DNA of 55,324 nt. Origin: an uncultured Opitutaceae bacterium. GTDB lineage: Bacteria; Verrucomicrobiota; Verrucomicrobiia; Opitutales; Opitutaceae. Made by a program: the position numbers and the translations under genes. The stretch spans positions 1-55,324 of the forward strand of contig CAJBES010000070.1 of the NCBI GenBank assembly GCA_903952145.1, written 5' to 3'. The notes below the pieces were generated by a model. That model ran no database searches. It was not told the origin of the DNA and worked only from the letters and a program-made list of their open reading frames with translations. Within the stretch, counting starts at the first letter, position 1, and each line of letters starts with the position of its first letter. This document shows positions 16,924 through 26,358 of this stretch, in pieces.

Positions 16924-17708
16924 AAGGGGGGCGTGGTCGCATGGTCTGTCAGCAGGGCAGACAGCGGGTCATAGTTGGCGGCGGCGAAGCCGAGATGGGA
17001 GTGCCTGCGCCAGCCCTCGGCGTGCTCGAAGCGACCGGACAGGATCCCCACTGTGCGACTCATTGCCGCCATGCTTTCAAGATACGCCGGCATGTCTTGG
17101 GTGGCGTCGAGCCACGCCTGCTGGCTGCGATGGCAGGCGAGCAGGGCGCGTTTGCGCGCCAGGACCGGGGTGATGTTGACAAATAAGTCCGGCGTCACTG
17201 GCCGGCGCACCACATCACGCAGGCCGTGCGGCATCGCGTGGTAGATGGCAACCGGCAAAGCATACGGAGGTTGCGGGGGTTCGGTCGCAAAATTCGGGGC
17301 GGCGCGGGAAAAGGCTGCGGTCGCCACCAGTCGTGCGGTGTGCTGGTGATCCTCCATGTAGTCCTCGGGCGAATGGGTCAGGATGAGGGTGGGCCGGATG
17401 GCCCGCACTACCGCGGCCACGCGGAGCAGCGAAGGCTCGTCGTAGAAAATACAAAAATCATCAAAGAGCGGCGGGTGCAGGGTGGCACCCGCCAGGTCCG
17501 CTGCGGCTTGTGCCTCCTGCCGGCGGAGCTTGATGAGCTCGTTGCGGGGATGGATGACCGAGCCACAATCGCCGTGGCTCAGGTTCCAAACATGGAGTTC
17601 AGCGCCGGCCTCGCGGAGCAGGAGCAGCGTGCCGGCCATCATGAACTCAATGTCGTCAGGGTGCGCGACGGCGGCGAGAACGACGGACGTGGAGAGGGAG
17701 GTTTTCAC
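16920..17708 (-). CDS. PIG-L/LmbE family N-acetylglucosamine deacetylase
   Basis: 262 residues. The zinc motif AHPDD (15-19) is present, with the distal histidine region EDHQHT (119-124) supplying the third ligand. The family removes acetyl groups from GlcNAc units in lipids, mycothiol or chitooligosaccharides (GlcNAc-PI, MshB, BshB, DiaC-like). Coupling to a NagB-like isomerase by an ATGA overlap points to stepwise deacetylation and deamination of an amino sugar. No signal peptide is evident, so it is cytoplasmic. Confidence 0.88.
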   Translation of the reverse strand: MKTSLSTSVVLAAVAHPDDIEFMMAGTLLLLREAGAELHVWNLSHGDCGSVIHPRNELIKLRRQEAQAAADLAGATLHPPLFDDFCIFYDEPSLLRVAAVVRAIRPTLILTHSPEDYMEDHQHTARLVATAAFSRAAPNFATEPPQPPYALPVAIYHAMPHGLRDVVRRPVTPDLFVNITPVLARKRALLACHRSQQAWLDATQDMPAYLESMAAMSRTVGILSGRFEHAEGWRRHSHLGFAAANYDPLSALLTDHATTPPL

Positions 17709-17907
17709 GCAGGGGTCGGGATGAGGCAGCTGACCGGTCCAGGGTAGGTTGCGGACACGGACGGGTCAAGTGCAGCACCCCGCAGGGCGGATTGGGTGCG
17801 GTTGCCGTCGGCCAACCGGATAGGACGAGAATAGCTTTGTCTGGCCGCGGGGCGGTGGTGGACTTCAGCTGCGGATCACGATGCGGTTCTGGGCCTTTTT
17901 TCTTTGG

Positions 17908-17937
17908 AAAAAACAGTCCGACGGGACGGGCGGACTG
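17908..17937 (-). terminator. Rho-independent terminator of the PEP-CTERM gene
   Basis: On the minus strand CAGTCCG and CGGACTG form a perfect seven-pair stem (17914-17937) with a ten-base loop, followed directly by TTTTTT (17908-17913 complement). It lies 23 bases past the PEP-CTERM stop. Confidence 0.85.
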
Positions 17938-17959
17938 GAAGCGCAGGGAGGTGGGCGGC

Positions 17960-18766
17960 CTAGGCGGCGCGTTGCTGCTGGCGGCGCCGATCAAGCAGCG
18001 CGGCGGCGAGTGCCAGCCCGCCGGGAATCGCCGCGCAGGTGGCAGGCTCGGGGATGGCGGTGGCGGAGTAGGACAGGGCAAAATTATCAATGGCCAGACC
18101 ATGATCACTCCCCGGGTGATCGATGTCGCTAAAGCGGATGGCCAGATATTGGCCGCTGGTAAGGGTGATACTGCCCAGGCTGGCGGACAAGGAAGCGCGA
18201 TTCGCACTTGCATTGCCATCCAAGGCACCCGCTGTGCCTCCGGTGATGGGACTGGTAAACGTCAATGCGGCAAGTTGGTTCCACCCAACATCGCTGCCAG
18301 CAGAAAAATTCGTAATGGGCGAGGAACCGATTTTATACCAAACCGTCACGTCTTGGGCGGCGGCGGCGCTATTTCGCCATTGCTCTCCCATGTAGCTGAG
18401 TGTTCCCAGAGTCACCGTTGCGCCGCTGTTGTTTTGGAAGATTACGCCATAAGCAAAACCGCCCGGAGTTGCAGAACCGAGGGTGCCGAGAGCCCGGTCG
18501 GAAGCCGTTCCAGTTCCAAAACTATAAAGTGCGCCTGTAATGCTGCTGCCGGTGCCGGCTGCGATCGTGTTCCCAGTTCCCGTCCTCTGCGCAGACCAAT
18601 TCGTCAAAGTAGAATTGTCAGTCCATGTCGCGCTCGCGGTTGTGATCAGAGTGTCAAAATCCTGAGTATAGGTGCCACTGGCTGTGATGGAAACCTGGGC
18701 CTGTGAGTGAACCGAACCGACCAGGGAAAGCAGGAGGCCAAAAAGGCGGAGTCTTGGGGAGGGCAT
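17960..18766 (-). CDS. PEP-CTERM sorting domain protein, probable surface protein
   Basis: 268 residues: a signal peptide (1-24), a Ser/Thr/Gly-rich beta-sandwich region, and the C-terminal sorting signal AIPEPATCAAIPGGLALAAA ending in a basic tail (DRRRQQQR). PEP-CTERM proteins are processed by an exosortase and usually travel with exopolysaccharide production. The start at 18766 gives a proper signal peptide; the open frame continues 54 codons upstream without sense. Codon use is less GC-rich than in neighbouring genes, common for such low-complexity proteins. A strong terminator follows. Confidence 0.85.
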   Translation of the reverse strand: MPSPRLRLFGLLLSLVGSVHSQAQVSITASGTYTQDFDTLITTASATWTDNSTLTNWSAQRTGTGNTIAAGTGSSITGALYSFGTGTASDRALGTLGSATPGGFAYGVIFQNNSGATVTLGTLSYMGEQWRNSAAAAQDVTVWYKIGSSPITNFSAGSDVGWNQLAALTFTSPITGGTAGALDGNASANRASLSASLGSITLTSGQYLAIRFSDIDHPGSDHGLAIDNFALSYSATAIPEPATCAAIPGGLALAAALLDRRRQQQRAA

Positions 18767-19244
18767 GGTGATGAATCGGGAGACTCGTTTGGAAAACGTA
18801 TCAACAAAATGCCGAGCTGGATAAAAGAGGGGCGGGAAGTGGTGAGGCAACCTGAATTTCTGTGCAGATATTGCCGGGGATAAGGAGTTTTCAACCACAG
18901 GAAAATCCTGACCAGTGGGTCTTGGCATACTGGAAGGCCTTATGCCAAGGGCCCGAGTTGTGCGGACTGCTGGCAGCGGCGCGGTAAAGTCAGCCGCCCC
19001 CTTTGCGCAAGGCTTCGGCCGGCACGCCGCCGGGCCGTCTGCGAATATCCTGCCGGCGCCATCGGGGCTTTGATATCATTCGGCAACTAGCACGACAACG
19101 GCAAGTTAGTGTACTGCCGGCCGGCCCCGGGCCGGTGACGGAGGGCACGCCGGTTCCGTCGCAGACTGACGATCCCGCCAGGCGGTGATTGTCCAACCGC
19201 CGGGTTGCCAAGTGCGAGCGGGCGTGCTGGGTTGCGCGTGCCCC
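18767..19244. other. Divergent intergenic region
   Basis: 478 bases between the PEP-CTERM gene (minus) and a binding-protein gene (plus), so it should contain two promoters. I see a GC-rich palindrome at about 19119-19137 (CCGGCC...GGCCGG) but no recognisable operator, and no gene. Confidence 0.45.
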
Positions 19245-20804
19245 ATGAAACCCAAGCACGCCGGTCTCCTGCTGCTCGCGGCCGCCTACCTGGTTGCCTT
19301 GGTCATGGTCGGGCGTCGCACCACCGAGGAGGTGGTGCGCGACCGTGTCACCCTCCGGCTTTCACAATGGCAGCTCGAGGGCACGGTGCGCGAGGCGCTC
19401 GACGCCATCATCGCGCGCTACGAGGTGCTCAACCCGCAGGTGAAGGTGGAGCACATCGCCGTGCCGGACAGCGTCTACCTGCAGTGGGTGCAGACGCAGA
19501 TGGTCGGTGGCACCGGGCCGGACCTGGTGGAGTATACGTGGGGGTGGCCCAACCTCGCGCGCTACTTCCAGCCGATCGACGCGGAGGTGCTTGAACCCAA
19601 CCCCTACAACCGCGGCACCGCGCTCGAGGGCCTGCCCTGGCGCGAGACCAACGTGGACGGCATGACGAACGACGACAGCTTCGTGAAGGCGCTCAACCGC
19701 TACTACGGCATCACGATCACCTCGCACATCCCGCGGATCGTCTTCAACAAGAAGCTTCTGCAGACCATCACCGGGCGGACCGAGCCGCCGCGCACCTACC
19801 GCGAGTTTTTGCAGCTCTGCAAGGAGGTCGACGCCTATGCCCGGGCCAAGGGCCTGGTGATCGCGTCGCTTGCCACCTCGAAGGACAGCTACCCCTTCAT
19901 CATGTATCCCATCGTGGGTAACGCCCTGACCCGCCTGGCCGCCCGGCTTGACCACCGGCACCGGTTGCAGCTCACCGATCCCGAGGCGGCCTTTCACTAT
20001 CTGCGCGGCGAGTGGAGCTTCGACACCCCCGATGTCGTCGCCAGTTTGCACCTGCTCCGCGAGTTCGGCGCGGTCAGCACGCCGGGCTTCCTGCAGCGCA
20101 CGCGCGATTCGGCGCTCACGGATTTCGTCAATGGTCGCGCTCTCATGGCGGTGATGCCCAGCTGGGATGCGAGCAGCCTGCTCCTGATCTGCCCGTTTGA
20201 GATCGGCGCCTTCCGCTTTCCACACCCCCGCGAGGACGATCCGGTCTACGGCCGCTTCACGCAGGGACCGTTCAGCGAGGGTCAGGTGATGACCGGCATG
20301 GGATTCTTCCTGAACCGGCACACCAAGCACCGCGAGCAGGCGATTGATTTCCTCCGGTTCCTCACCAGCCAGGAAGGCAGCCAGATGTTCACCGACATCA
20401 GCCACTGGCAACCGGCCACGGTGGGGGTGAAGCCCTCCCATTTCGCCGCGCAATTCACGCAGCAGACCGAGGGCAATGCCTGGGGAGTGAGCTTCATGAC
20501 GCTGTCCGGCATCGATGCCGGGATGTTCCTGCGCGCCGAGCTGAGTTCGCTGTGGGGCAGCGGCGGCAGTGTCGAGGCCTACCGTGCGGCCGTGCGGCAG
20601 GGGCTGCCCGGCCACCTGCGCGATGACCTGCGCCGGGAGGTGCGCGCGGCCCGGGAAAATATCCGCCGTGAAGACACCATGGCGGCGGCGCAGTGGATGG
20701 CGGATCTGGCGCCGGCATCGGAGCTGCTCCGGCTTGTTACCGTGGCCAACGAAATGAAACCCTACCAGATGCGCGACGTGCTCGCGCACGCCGTCGGGCC
20801 ATGA
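19245..20804 (+). CDS. Extracellular sugar-binding protein (ABC family 1), membrane anchored
   Basis: 519 residues, longer than usual. An N-terminal anchor (AGLLLLAAAYLVALVMV) is followed by a family-1 binding protein: LRLSQWQLEGTVREALDAI, EVLNPQVKVEHIAVPD, MVGGTGPDLVEY and the C-terminal DFLRFLTSQEGSQM. The final 80 residues are an extra charged helix region. It resembles carbohydrate-binding proteins but no permease follows; instead a TPR protein overlaps its stop (ATGA). It may work with the importer at 35310-37081 or act as a sensor. Confidence 0.8.
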   Translation: MKPKHAGLLLLAAAYLVALVMVGRRTTEEVVRDRVTLRLSQWQLEGTVREALDAIIARYEVLNPQVKVEHIAVPDSVYLQWVQTQMVGGTGPDLVEYTWGWPNLARYFQPIDAEVLEPNPYNRGTALEGLPWRETNVDGMTNDDSFVKALNRYYGITITSHIPRIVFNKKLLQTITGRTEPPRTYREFLQLCKEVDAYARAKGLVIASLATSKDSYPFIMYPIVGNALTRLAARLDHRHRLQLTDPEAAFHYLRGEWSFDTPDVVASLHLLREFGAVSTPGFLQRTRDSALTDFVNGRALMAVMPSWDASSLLLICPFEIGAFRFPHPREDDPVYGRFTQGPFSEGQVMTGMGFFLNRHTKHREQAIDFLRFLTSQEGSQMFTDISHWQPATVGVKPSHFAAQFTQQTEGNAWGVSFMTLSGIDAGMFLRAELSSLWGSGGSVEAYRAAVRQGLPGHLRDDLRREVRAARENIRREDTMAAAQWMADLAPASELLRLVTVANEMKPYQMRDVLAHAVGP

Positions 20805-21601
20805 AGCGCGCTCGGCTCCTGCTCGCACTGGTGGTCACCGGCCTGGCCGTCCGGGCCGGTGAACTCACGGCCGGCTGGCAGGCGCTGGCCGACTACCGGG
20901 CGGCGCAGGCGGTGCAGATCTTTGAAGGCGAAATCGCCGCCGGCAATCCGGCGACGGTGCGCGAAGCCCGTTTTGGCCGGGGCGTTGCGCTGCTCGCGCG
21001 GCAGCCGATCACGCCCGCGCAGGTCGAGACGGCCCGGGAGATTTTTGAGGAACTGGCGGCCGGGGGTGCGACTGAGATTGCGCTGGGCGCGCGGTTTTAT
21101 CTCGCCCGCATCGCGCAGCACCATGCGGCGTCGCCGGATGAGGCCGCCGCCGCGCGGCACTACCGGCAACTCCTCGATGCGCAGCCGGGGTGCGTCTGGG
21201 CGCAGACCGCGCTGAGCCGGCTTGCCATTTTGCAGCTCTATGGACTCGACACGGACCAGCCCCCTGCGGAGCGGATCGCCCGCGCGACAAAACTGCTGGA
21301 GCTTGCCCACGGGCCGGCGGCGCAAAGCGAACTGCACTGGCTGTTGGCCGAAGCGGTGTTTTTTTATCAACTGCCGGCCGCACAGGCCTTGCCGCACCTG
21401 CTCGCGGCGGAGCGGCTCGGTCGGCTCGATGCGGTGACGCGTGCGGATGTGCTCGTGCAGATCGCGGAGCTCTCGGCGGAGGGAGGCAACCCGGCGCAGG
21501 CGCGGGTGTATTACCAAAAAAACCTCGACGAGTTTCCCGGGGACCAGCGCCGTTATCTCGTGCAGCAGAAACTGGCGGCGCTGGGGGCAGCGGGGAAGTA
21601 G
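20801..21601 (+). CDS. Exported TPR-like repeat protein
   Basis: 266 residues with a signal peptide (ARLLLALVVTGLAVRAG) and helical pairs resembling tetratricopeptide repeats, e.g. ADYRAAQAVQIFEGEIAAGN, EIFEELAAGGATEIALGARF and the last repeat NPAQARVYYQKNLDEFPGD. ATG 20801 overlaps the stop of the binding-protein gene by four bases (ATGA), so the two are almost certainly co-translated. Such a protein would scaffold interactions in the periplasm. No enzymatic motif is visible. Confidence 0.8.
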   Translation: MKRARLLLALVVTGLAVRAGELTAGWQALADYRAAQAVQIFEGEIAAGNPATVREARFGRGVALLARQPITPAQVETAREIFEELAAGGATEIALGARFYLARIAQHHAASPDEAAAARHYRQLLDAQPGCVWAQTALSRLAILQLYGLDTDQPPAERIARATKLLELAHGPAAQSELHWLLAEAVFFYQLPAAQALPHLLAAERLGRLDAVTRADVLVQIAELSAEGGNPAQARVYYQKNLDEFPGDQRRYLVQQKLAALGAAGK

Positions 21602-21617
21602 GGTGGTTGGTGGAACA

Positions 21618-21665
21618 CGTTGTCCCCAATACGTTGCCCAAACCAACGCGTTGGGGACAACGCGC
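21618..21665. repeat. Palindromic intergenic element
   Basis: CGTTGTCCCCAA (21618-21629) is repeated in inverted form at 21651-21662. The right part CGCGTTGGGGACAACGCG (21648-21665) is itself a palindrome with a four-base loop. GTAGGG at the preceding stop codon and the CAACGCG core recur in the element at 45816-45896, which suggests a dispersed repeat family. Confidence 0.7.
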
Positions 21666-21722
21666 TCCGCCGTGGCGTGAAATCAGGGTTTCCCCCCGCA
21701 TGCTTCCCGCTACATTGCCGCC

Positions 21723-22217
21723 ATGAAACGAATCGTTGCGCTGTTCATGCTGTTGGGCGCGGCCGCTCTGGCGGAGACGCCGCCGGGCTGGTTGCGCATT
21801 GAGGAGCAGGTGGCGGCCGAGACGGGCAAGCCGCAGATCACGGTGGTGCATTTCTGGGCGCCGTGGTGTCCGAACAGCACGGCGGAGTTCGCCAAGGAGG
21901 GCTGGAGCACGTTCATCGGCTCCCATTCCGCGGTAAAATTCATCTTCGTGACCGTGCGCAGTTCCGACGACGGCAAGGCGAGGCTCGCCACGCACGGTTT
22001 GGTCGCACAACCGAACCTGCAGTTGCTGCATCACCCGAATTACGTCCGCAAGGGCGATGGCAGCATCCAGAACTTCATGGACATCCCATTGTCGTGGGTG
22101 CCGAGCACCTGGATTTTCCGCGAGGGCCGGCTGTGCTACGCACTCAACTACGGTGAGGTGCGTTTCCCGATGTTGCAGCAGCTCATCCGCGACACGGCGG
22201 ACAACTGGGAGCACTGA
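21723..22217 (+). CDS. Thioredoxin-like TlpA-type protein with an altered CxxC motif
   Basis: 164 residues: signal peptide (1-17), then a thioredoxin fold with VVHFWAPWCPNSTAEF. The active site reads Cys-Pro-Asn-Ser, so the resolving cysteine of CxxC is missing. The later loop FMDIPLSWVPSTWIF keeps the cis-Pro expected opposite the active site. It cannot perform the normal two-cysteine exchange; a one-cysteine reductase, chaperone or peroxidase-like role is possible. It lies alone between two short intergenic regions. Confidence 0.8.
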   Translation: MKRIVALFMLLGAAALAETPPGWLRIEEQVAAETGKPQITVVHFWAPWCPNSTAEFAKEGWSTFIGSHSAVKFIFVTVRSSDDGKARLATHGLVAQPNLQLLHHPNYVRKGDGSIQNFMDIPLSWVPSTWIFREGRLCYALNYGEVRFPMLQQLIRDTADNWEH

Positions 22218-22374
22218 GTAGCAGGCGGACGGGTAGTGGCAGAAAGTGTGGAACGCAGACTGCCCGCTTGCGGGCGCTCGGGTGGTTGGCGCGAGGACAG
22301 TTCACGCTCCATCCGGCAGTCGCATCTCCCCGCGCTTTACTTGCGATGCCTCCTGCGGCATCACGGGACGCATC

Positions 22375-22809
22375 ATGTCCTCCCTTGTCCGCAACATTCT
22401 CGCCCTGCTTGCCGGGGCCGTCGTGGCCATCGTCCTGATCGGCCTATTGCAGGCCGTGGCGCATGGCGTCTATCCGCCGCCGCCCGGGCTTGATTACAAG
22501 GATCCGGCGGTATTGAGAAAAATCATGATGGAAGCGCCGGTGGGTGCGTTGCTCATGGTGTTGCTGTCCTATTTTATTGGCACCTTTGTCGGCGCGTCGA
22601 TTGCGGCGCGGCTGTCGGCCGATGTGCCGGAGCGGCAGGCTTACCTGATCGGTGGCATGATGCTGGTCTCGGGGGTGATGAATCTGATGGCTATCCCGCA
22701 CCCGGTCTGGTTTTGGGCGGGCAGCATCGTGGCCTTCATCTCGGCGGCGTTCCTTGGCGCGAAGATCGGTGCAAAAAAGACGCCGGCAGGGCGCGTGGCA
22801 TCTTTGTAA
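22375..22809 (+). CDS. Small membrane protein, function unknown
   Basis: 144 residues with four predicted helices: ILALLAGAVVAIVLIGLLQ, GALLMVLLSYFIGTFVGASI, YLIGGMMLVSGVMNL and FWAGSIVAFISAAFLGAKIG. The second helix pair is Gly-rich, suggesting tight packing. ATG 22375 gives a protein starting with the first helix; the longer frame adds 43 residues without membrane or domain character. I do not recognise the family. It is followed by about 100 bases without a gene and then the convergent alpha-mannosidase. Confidence 0.65.
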   Translation: MSSLVRNILALLAGAVVAIVLIGLLQAVAHGVYPPPPGLDYKDPAVLRKIMMEAPVGALLMVLLSYFIGTFVGASIAARLSADVPERQAYLIGGMMLVSGVMNLMAIPHPVWFWAGSIVAFISAAFLGAKIGAKKTPAGRVASL

Positions 22810-22913
22810 CCATGGTTTGAACGGATAACATGGATGGGCCTGAACCCTGCGTGGATTGAGCCGTGCCATCACTGCAATCGATGGTGATGGCCGGCTTCGT
22901 TCAGGATTGGAAT

Positions 22914-25373
22914 TTAACCGCCCAGCGGGACGCGTTTCGCGGTCCGGCTGCGGCCAAGTTGAAAAGTCGCCACGGCTCCGGCCGCGACCGGGCCGAGCGA
23001 ATAGCGTTTGCCCGCCAGTGTCAGCACCGGACGCAGCGTGGCGTCGGAGGGATTCTTCAGGCGCAGCTCCACCGTTGGCTCGCCGGGTTGGCCTTTGAGT
23101 GCGAGCAACTGCACCGTGTCGGGTGCCAGACTGGCGAGAGAAGCCGTGGCCGGCAGGGTGCCGGCGCGGTTTTCCCACACCATCGTGATCAAGGGCGGCT
23201 GGGTCAGGAGTTCGGCCGCGTGCTCCACCGGTGCGTGGCGCGGCAGCAACGTGAGGCGTTCACGGAGTTCGCCGCGGTCGACCGCGGGGCGCCACCATGC
23301 CTTGGATTGATCAAGGTTCTCGGCCCGAGCGTAGCGGGTGGCGCGGGCGAGGGTGACGCGCAGGTCGCCCTTTTCCAAGTCATAGGCGGCGAGCACATCG
23401 CTCACGATGGCGAAACCCTTGCGGCCATCGCGGGCGCGGAGCCAGCGCAGGACGGGTATCTCGCCCTCGGTGGAGCGATGCACGCGTTCGGCCGGCACCT
23501 CGCACTCGACCGAGCGGGCGCCGGGCAGCACGAGCTTGATGCGCGCGGCCTCGAGGTCGGTGAAGACGCGGACTTCGACGGCCACTTCCTCGATGCCGGC
23601 GGAGAGACGCAGCGTGAGGTCGGCGTGGGCGCGGGCCGTGGCCAGGCGCACGACAAGCGCCGCGCGCAGCGGGCCGGACTCGGTCAGTGCAACGCGCGTG
23701 ATTTTCCACCGGCCGATGGCCTGCGTGAGCCGGACGCCGACCGCATTCTCATCCATCGCGCCCCACGAGCCCCAGTTATCCGCGAGCGTGATGAGGTGCA
23801 GGCCGCGGGAGCCGAAGAGATTTTTTCCGCGATGGCGGATCTGGATGCCCTGCCTGCCCGGTCGGGCCGTGACCGCATAAAAGTCGTTGCGGATCGACTG
23901 ACCACGACCCGTGGCCTTGGCGGCGTAAACCGGGGAAGAGGATTTTTCCACCCAGCCAATCGTGGCGAGGTTCCAGCCGGCGGCGGGCAACGTGACCGGT
24001 ACGACCACGCGTTTGCGCCAGGCGAGATCACCGAAGGATTCGTGCTCGGTGCCGATGGCCTGGAAGGCGGTGCGCCGTCCGCCCACGCGCACCTCGAGCG
24101 GCAGTGCCGCGGCGCGGTTTTGATACGTGCCGATGGGGCGGTGATCGAGGCAGGCCTCAAGTTCGACAAAGGTTTGCACCGGCCGCAGGTGCGGGTTCCA
24201 GAGGAGGAAGGGCACGGCCTTGGGGTGGTCAGGGCCGACATGGGGCAGGGAGACGCGCACGCGACCGGCCAGGGCATTGAGGGCGCGGAATGCCGCGGTG
24301 CGCACAGCGTGACGCACACCGCCGACCTCGTCGATCTGCTCGTCGAAGGCGCGCTCGACGCTCGAGCCGGGCAGAATGTCATGAAACGAGTTGAAAAGCA
24401 TCGAGGCCCACGCGCCGCCGAGATCCGGCGCGGGCGCGAGGCCGGCGTGCTGCAGCAGGGCGGTGGTGCGCTCGGCCCGCAGCAACTCGTGCTCGGCGCG
24501 GCGGTAGCCGTGCTTGAAACGGGCCACGGCGGCGTAGCAGCCGCGCATGCAGAAATTAAGTTCGCCCTTCACCTCGTCGATCCGCGGCGCGCCGGGTGCG
24601 GCCAGCTCGCGGCGCAACGCGGCGAAGAAGGAGTGCAGGCCGGCGAAGCGCACCTCGAAGTCCGGGTGTGCCACGGCCCAGGCGCGAATGTCATCAATCA
24701 ACCGCTGGCTCGGACCGCCGCCGTGGTTGCCCAGGCCGATGAACATGGCGACATTCCGCAGCGGGGATTTTTTCACCCACGGGACCAGCAGGTCGAAGCG
24801 GCGCTTCACCTCGTCCCGCTCGCAACCATACCAGCCGAGGGGCGGGCGGTAGGCGAGGATGCGCGCGTTGCCTCGCCCGTGCCACCAGAAGGCCGGGGTC
24901 CTGAGCGGAAGCACTTCCTGCGGCGGACGCGTGAAGGCGAAATTTTCCACGCCGCCCGCAGCAAGCACGTCGGGCAGGCCGGCGCTGTGGCCGAAGGAGT
25001 CGGCCTGCCAGCCGCATTTGACCTTCACCCCGAGTTTTTCCCGAAAATAGCGCAGGCCGACCTCGTAGTGCCGGCATAGTGTCTCGCTCTCAAGCAGGTT
25101 GGTGTCGGGCTGGATCCAGGTGCCGCCGACGGCGTCCCAGCGGCCGGTGCGGATCATTTTTAAAATGCGGGCAAAGGTCGCGGGGTCGGTGCGGCGGACG
25201 TGCTCGTAGATCGCGGCTTCACCGCGGATGAAGGTGAGGTCGGGATTGGCGTCGAGCAGGTCGAGCATCGCACGGCAGGTGGCGATCCCCTCGTTGAGCC
25301 CCTCGCGGAAATCCCAGAGCCAGACGGGATCAAGATGGGCGTTGGGGATGACGTGGACGATAGTGCGTTTCAT
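22914..25373 (-). CDS. GH38-family alpha-mannosidase
   Basis: 819 residues. The N-terminal catalytic domain carries NAHLDPVWLW (zinc ligands H13 and D15) and CGWQADSFGHS with D125 as the probable nucleophile and zinc ligand; a further histidine lies in FNSFHDILPGSS. The C-terminal two-thirds is the beta-sandwich region of GH38. The family removes alpha-linked mannose from N-glycans and other mannosides, and this size matches bacterial cytosolic members. No signal peptide is visible, so it should act on imported oligosaccharides. The amidohydrolase gene lies upstream on the same strand, 79 bases away. Confidence 0.88.
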   Translation of the reverse strand: MKRTIVHVIPNAHLDPVWLWDFREGLNEGIATCRAMLDLLDANPDLTFIRGEAAIYEHVRRTDPATFARILKMIRTGRWDAVGGTWIQPDTNLLESETLCRHYEVGLRYFREKLGVKVKCGWQADSFGHSAGLPDVLAAGGVENFAFTRPPQEVLPLRTPAFWWHGRGNARILAYRPPLGWYGCERDEVKRRFDLLVPWVKKSPLRNVAMFIGLGNHGGGPSQRLIDDIRAWAVAHPDFEVRFAGLHSFFAALRRELAAPGAPRIDEVKGELNFCMRGCYAAVARFKHGYRRAEHELLRAERTTALLQHAGLAPAPDLGGAWASMLFNSFHDILPGSSVERAFDEQIDEVGGVRHAVRTAAFRALNALAGRVRVSLPHVGPDHPKAVPFLLWNPHLRPVQTFVELEACLDHRPIGTYQNRAAALPLEVRVGGRRTAFQAIGTEHESFGDLAWRKRVVVPVTLPAAGWNLATIGWVEKSSSPVYAAKATGRGQSIRNDFYAVTARPGRQGIQIRHRGKNLFGSRGLHLITLADNWGSWGAMDENAVGVRLTQAIGRWKITRVALTESGPLRAALVVRLATARAHADLTLRLSAGIEEVAVEVRVFTDLEAARIKLVLPGARSVECEVPAERVHRSTEGEIPVLRWLRARDGRKGFAIVSDVLAAYDLEKGDLRVTLARATRYARAENLDQSKAWWRPAVDRGELRERLTLLPRHAPVEHAAELLTQPPLITMVWENRAGTLPATASLASLAPDTVQLLALKGQPGEPTVELRLKNPSDATLRPVLTLAGKRYSLGPVAAGAVATFQLGRSRTAKRVPLGG

Positions 25374-25452
25374 GGGATGGGGCAGGCCGGGAGGAAGGAG
25401 AGAGTTTGCCCGCGACTGGAAATGGAATCGCCTGCAAGCAGGCTCCTACAAT

Positions 25453-26358
25453 TCAGCGCGGCTGGGCGACGAGGCGCTCGGCGTTCTGCCAGTAGATTTT
25501 TTCCACGATGGCGGCCGGCAGCGCCAACGTCTGAAGGAATTTGTGCAGATCCTGTTCGTAGTAGTCGCGCGCGAAGAGCAGCCGGTCGGCGTAGCGGGTG
25601 AGGAACTGCAGCGCGTGCGCCGGGTCACGCGAGAGCGCCTGCCGGCCCGAGCCGGCAGAGAGATCGGCCCAGAGGTTGGGGTGGGTGTCGAACAGCCGGT
25701 AGAGCCGGCCGCCGGGTGCGACCGGGCCGACGGGATAGGGTGACGGGCTTGCATCAGCGTCGCCGCTGATCTCGCGCCAGAAGCCAGGCGCGTGGCCGAT
25801 GAAGATCGTTTCGGGGCACGCCTGCAGGGCGCGTTCCAGTGCGGTGACGGTGCCACCATACCAGAGGGGTTGAAAAACGGGCTGGCCGGTTTTCGCGTCG
25901 GGCAGCCACGGCACGTCGAGATGGAGCACGACGGGCAGCTTCAGTTGGCCGGCCTTTTGGAAGATGGCGAGGCAGCGCGGGTCGTCGAAGGGCACGCGGA
26001 ACTTCCATTCGCCGCACACGCGGATGCCGTGCATATTGTAAGCCGCCTCAAGGATCGCGGGGGCCTGCGCCCACGCTGGATTGGGGCAGAAGCCGACGAC
26101 GAAGCGCTTGGGGTATTGCCGCTGCGTCTCCAGCAAATCGGACAGCGGGATGCCCGGATGCGTGCCATCGGGGGCGAAGAGCGCGGGATTGAGCGCGTAG
26201 TTGTATTCAGGCGCCTGGTCCTCGCGGCCCAGCTGCCATGAGAGCAGCCAGGCATAGGCGATGCCGTGGGCATCCAGGTCGGCGATGAGGCCGTGCTCGT
26301 CGCGCTGGTGCCAGCGGACGTGTTGGTGGGAGTCAACGAGGCGGGTGGGGGCGGGCAT
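25453..26358 (-). CDS. Amidohydrolase-related TIM-barrel protein
   Basis: 301 residues. DSHQHVRWH near the N-terminus gives the H-x-H metal motif (H11, H13), with further histidines in VVLHLDVP and FIGHAPGFW and an Asp in LFARDYYEQD. This fits the amidohydrolase_2 group that includes lactonases and decarboxylases such as L-fucono/rhamnono-lactonase-like enzymes. The substrate is unknown. It lies between the alpha-mannosidase (same strand) and a divergent cellulase-like gene, which suggests a role in sugar-acid or glycan metabolism. Confidence 0.8.
   Translation of the reverse strand: MPAPTRLVDSHQHVRWHQRDEHGLIADLDAHGIAYAWLLSWQLGREDQAPEYNYALNPALFAPDGTHPGIPLSDLLETQRQYPKRFVVGFCPNPAWAQAPAILEAAYNMHGIRVCGEWKFRVPFDDPRCLAIFQKAGQLKLPVVLHLDVPWLPDAKTGQPVFQPLWYGGTVTALERALQACPETIFIGHAPGFWREISGDADASPSPYPVGPVAPGGRLYRLFDTHPNLWADLSAGSGRQALSRDPAHALQFLTRYADRLLFARDYYEQDLHKFLQTLALPAAIVEKIYWQNAERLVAQPR

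Noticed and set aside
17709-17907. A possible small gene between the deacetylase and the PEP-CTERM terminator.
   Set aside because: Frames are short and have no plausible start or hydrophobic pattern; it is probably the deacetylase promoter region.
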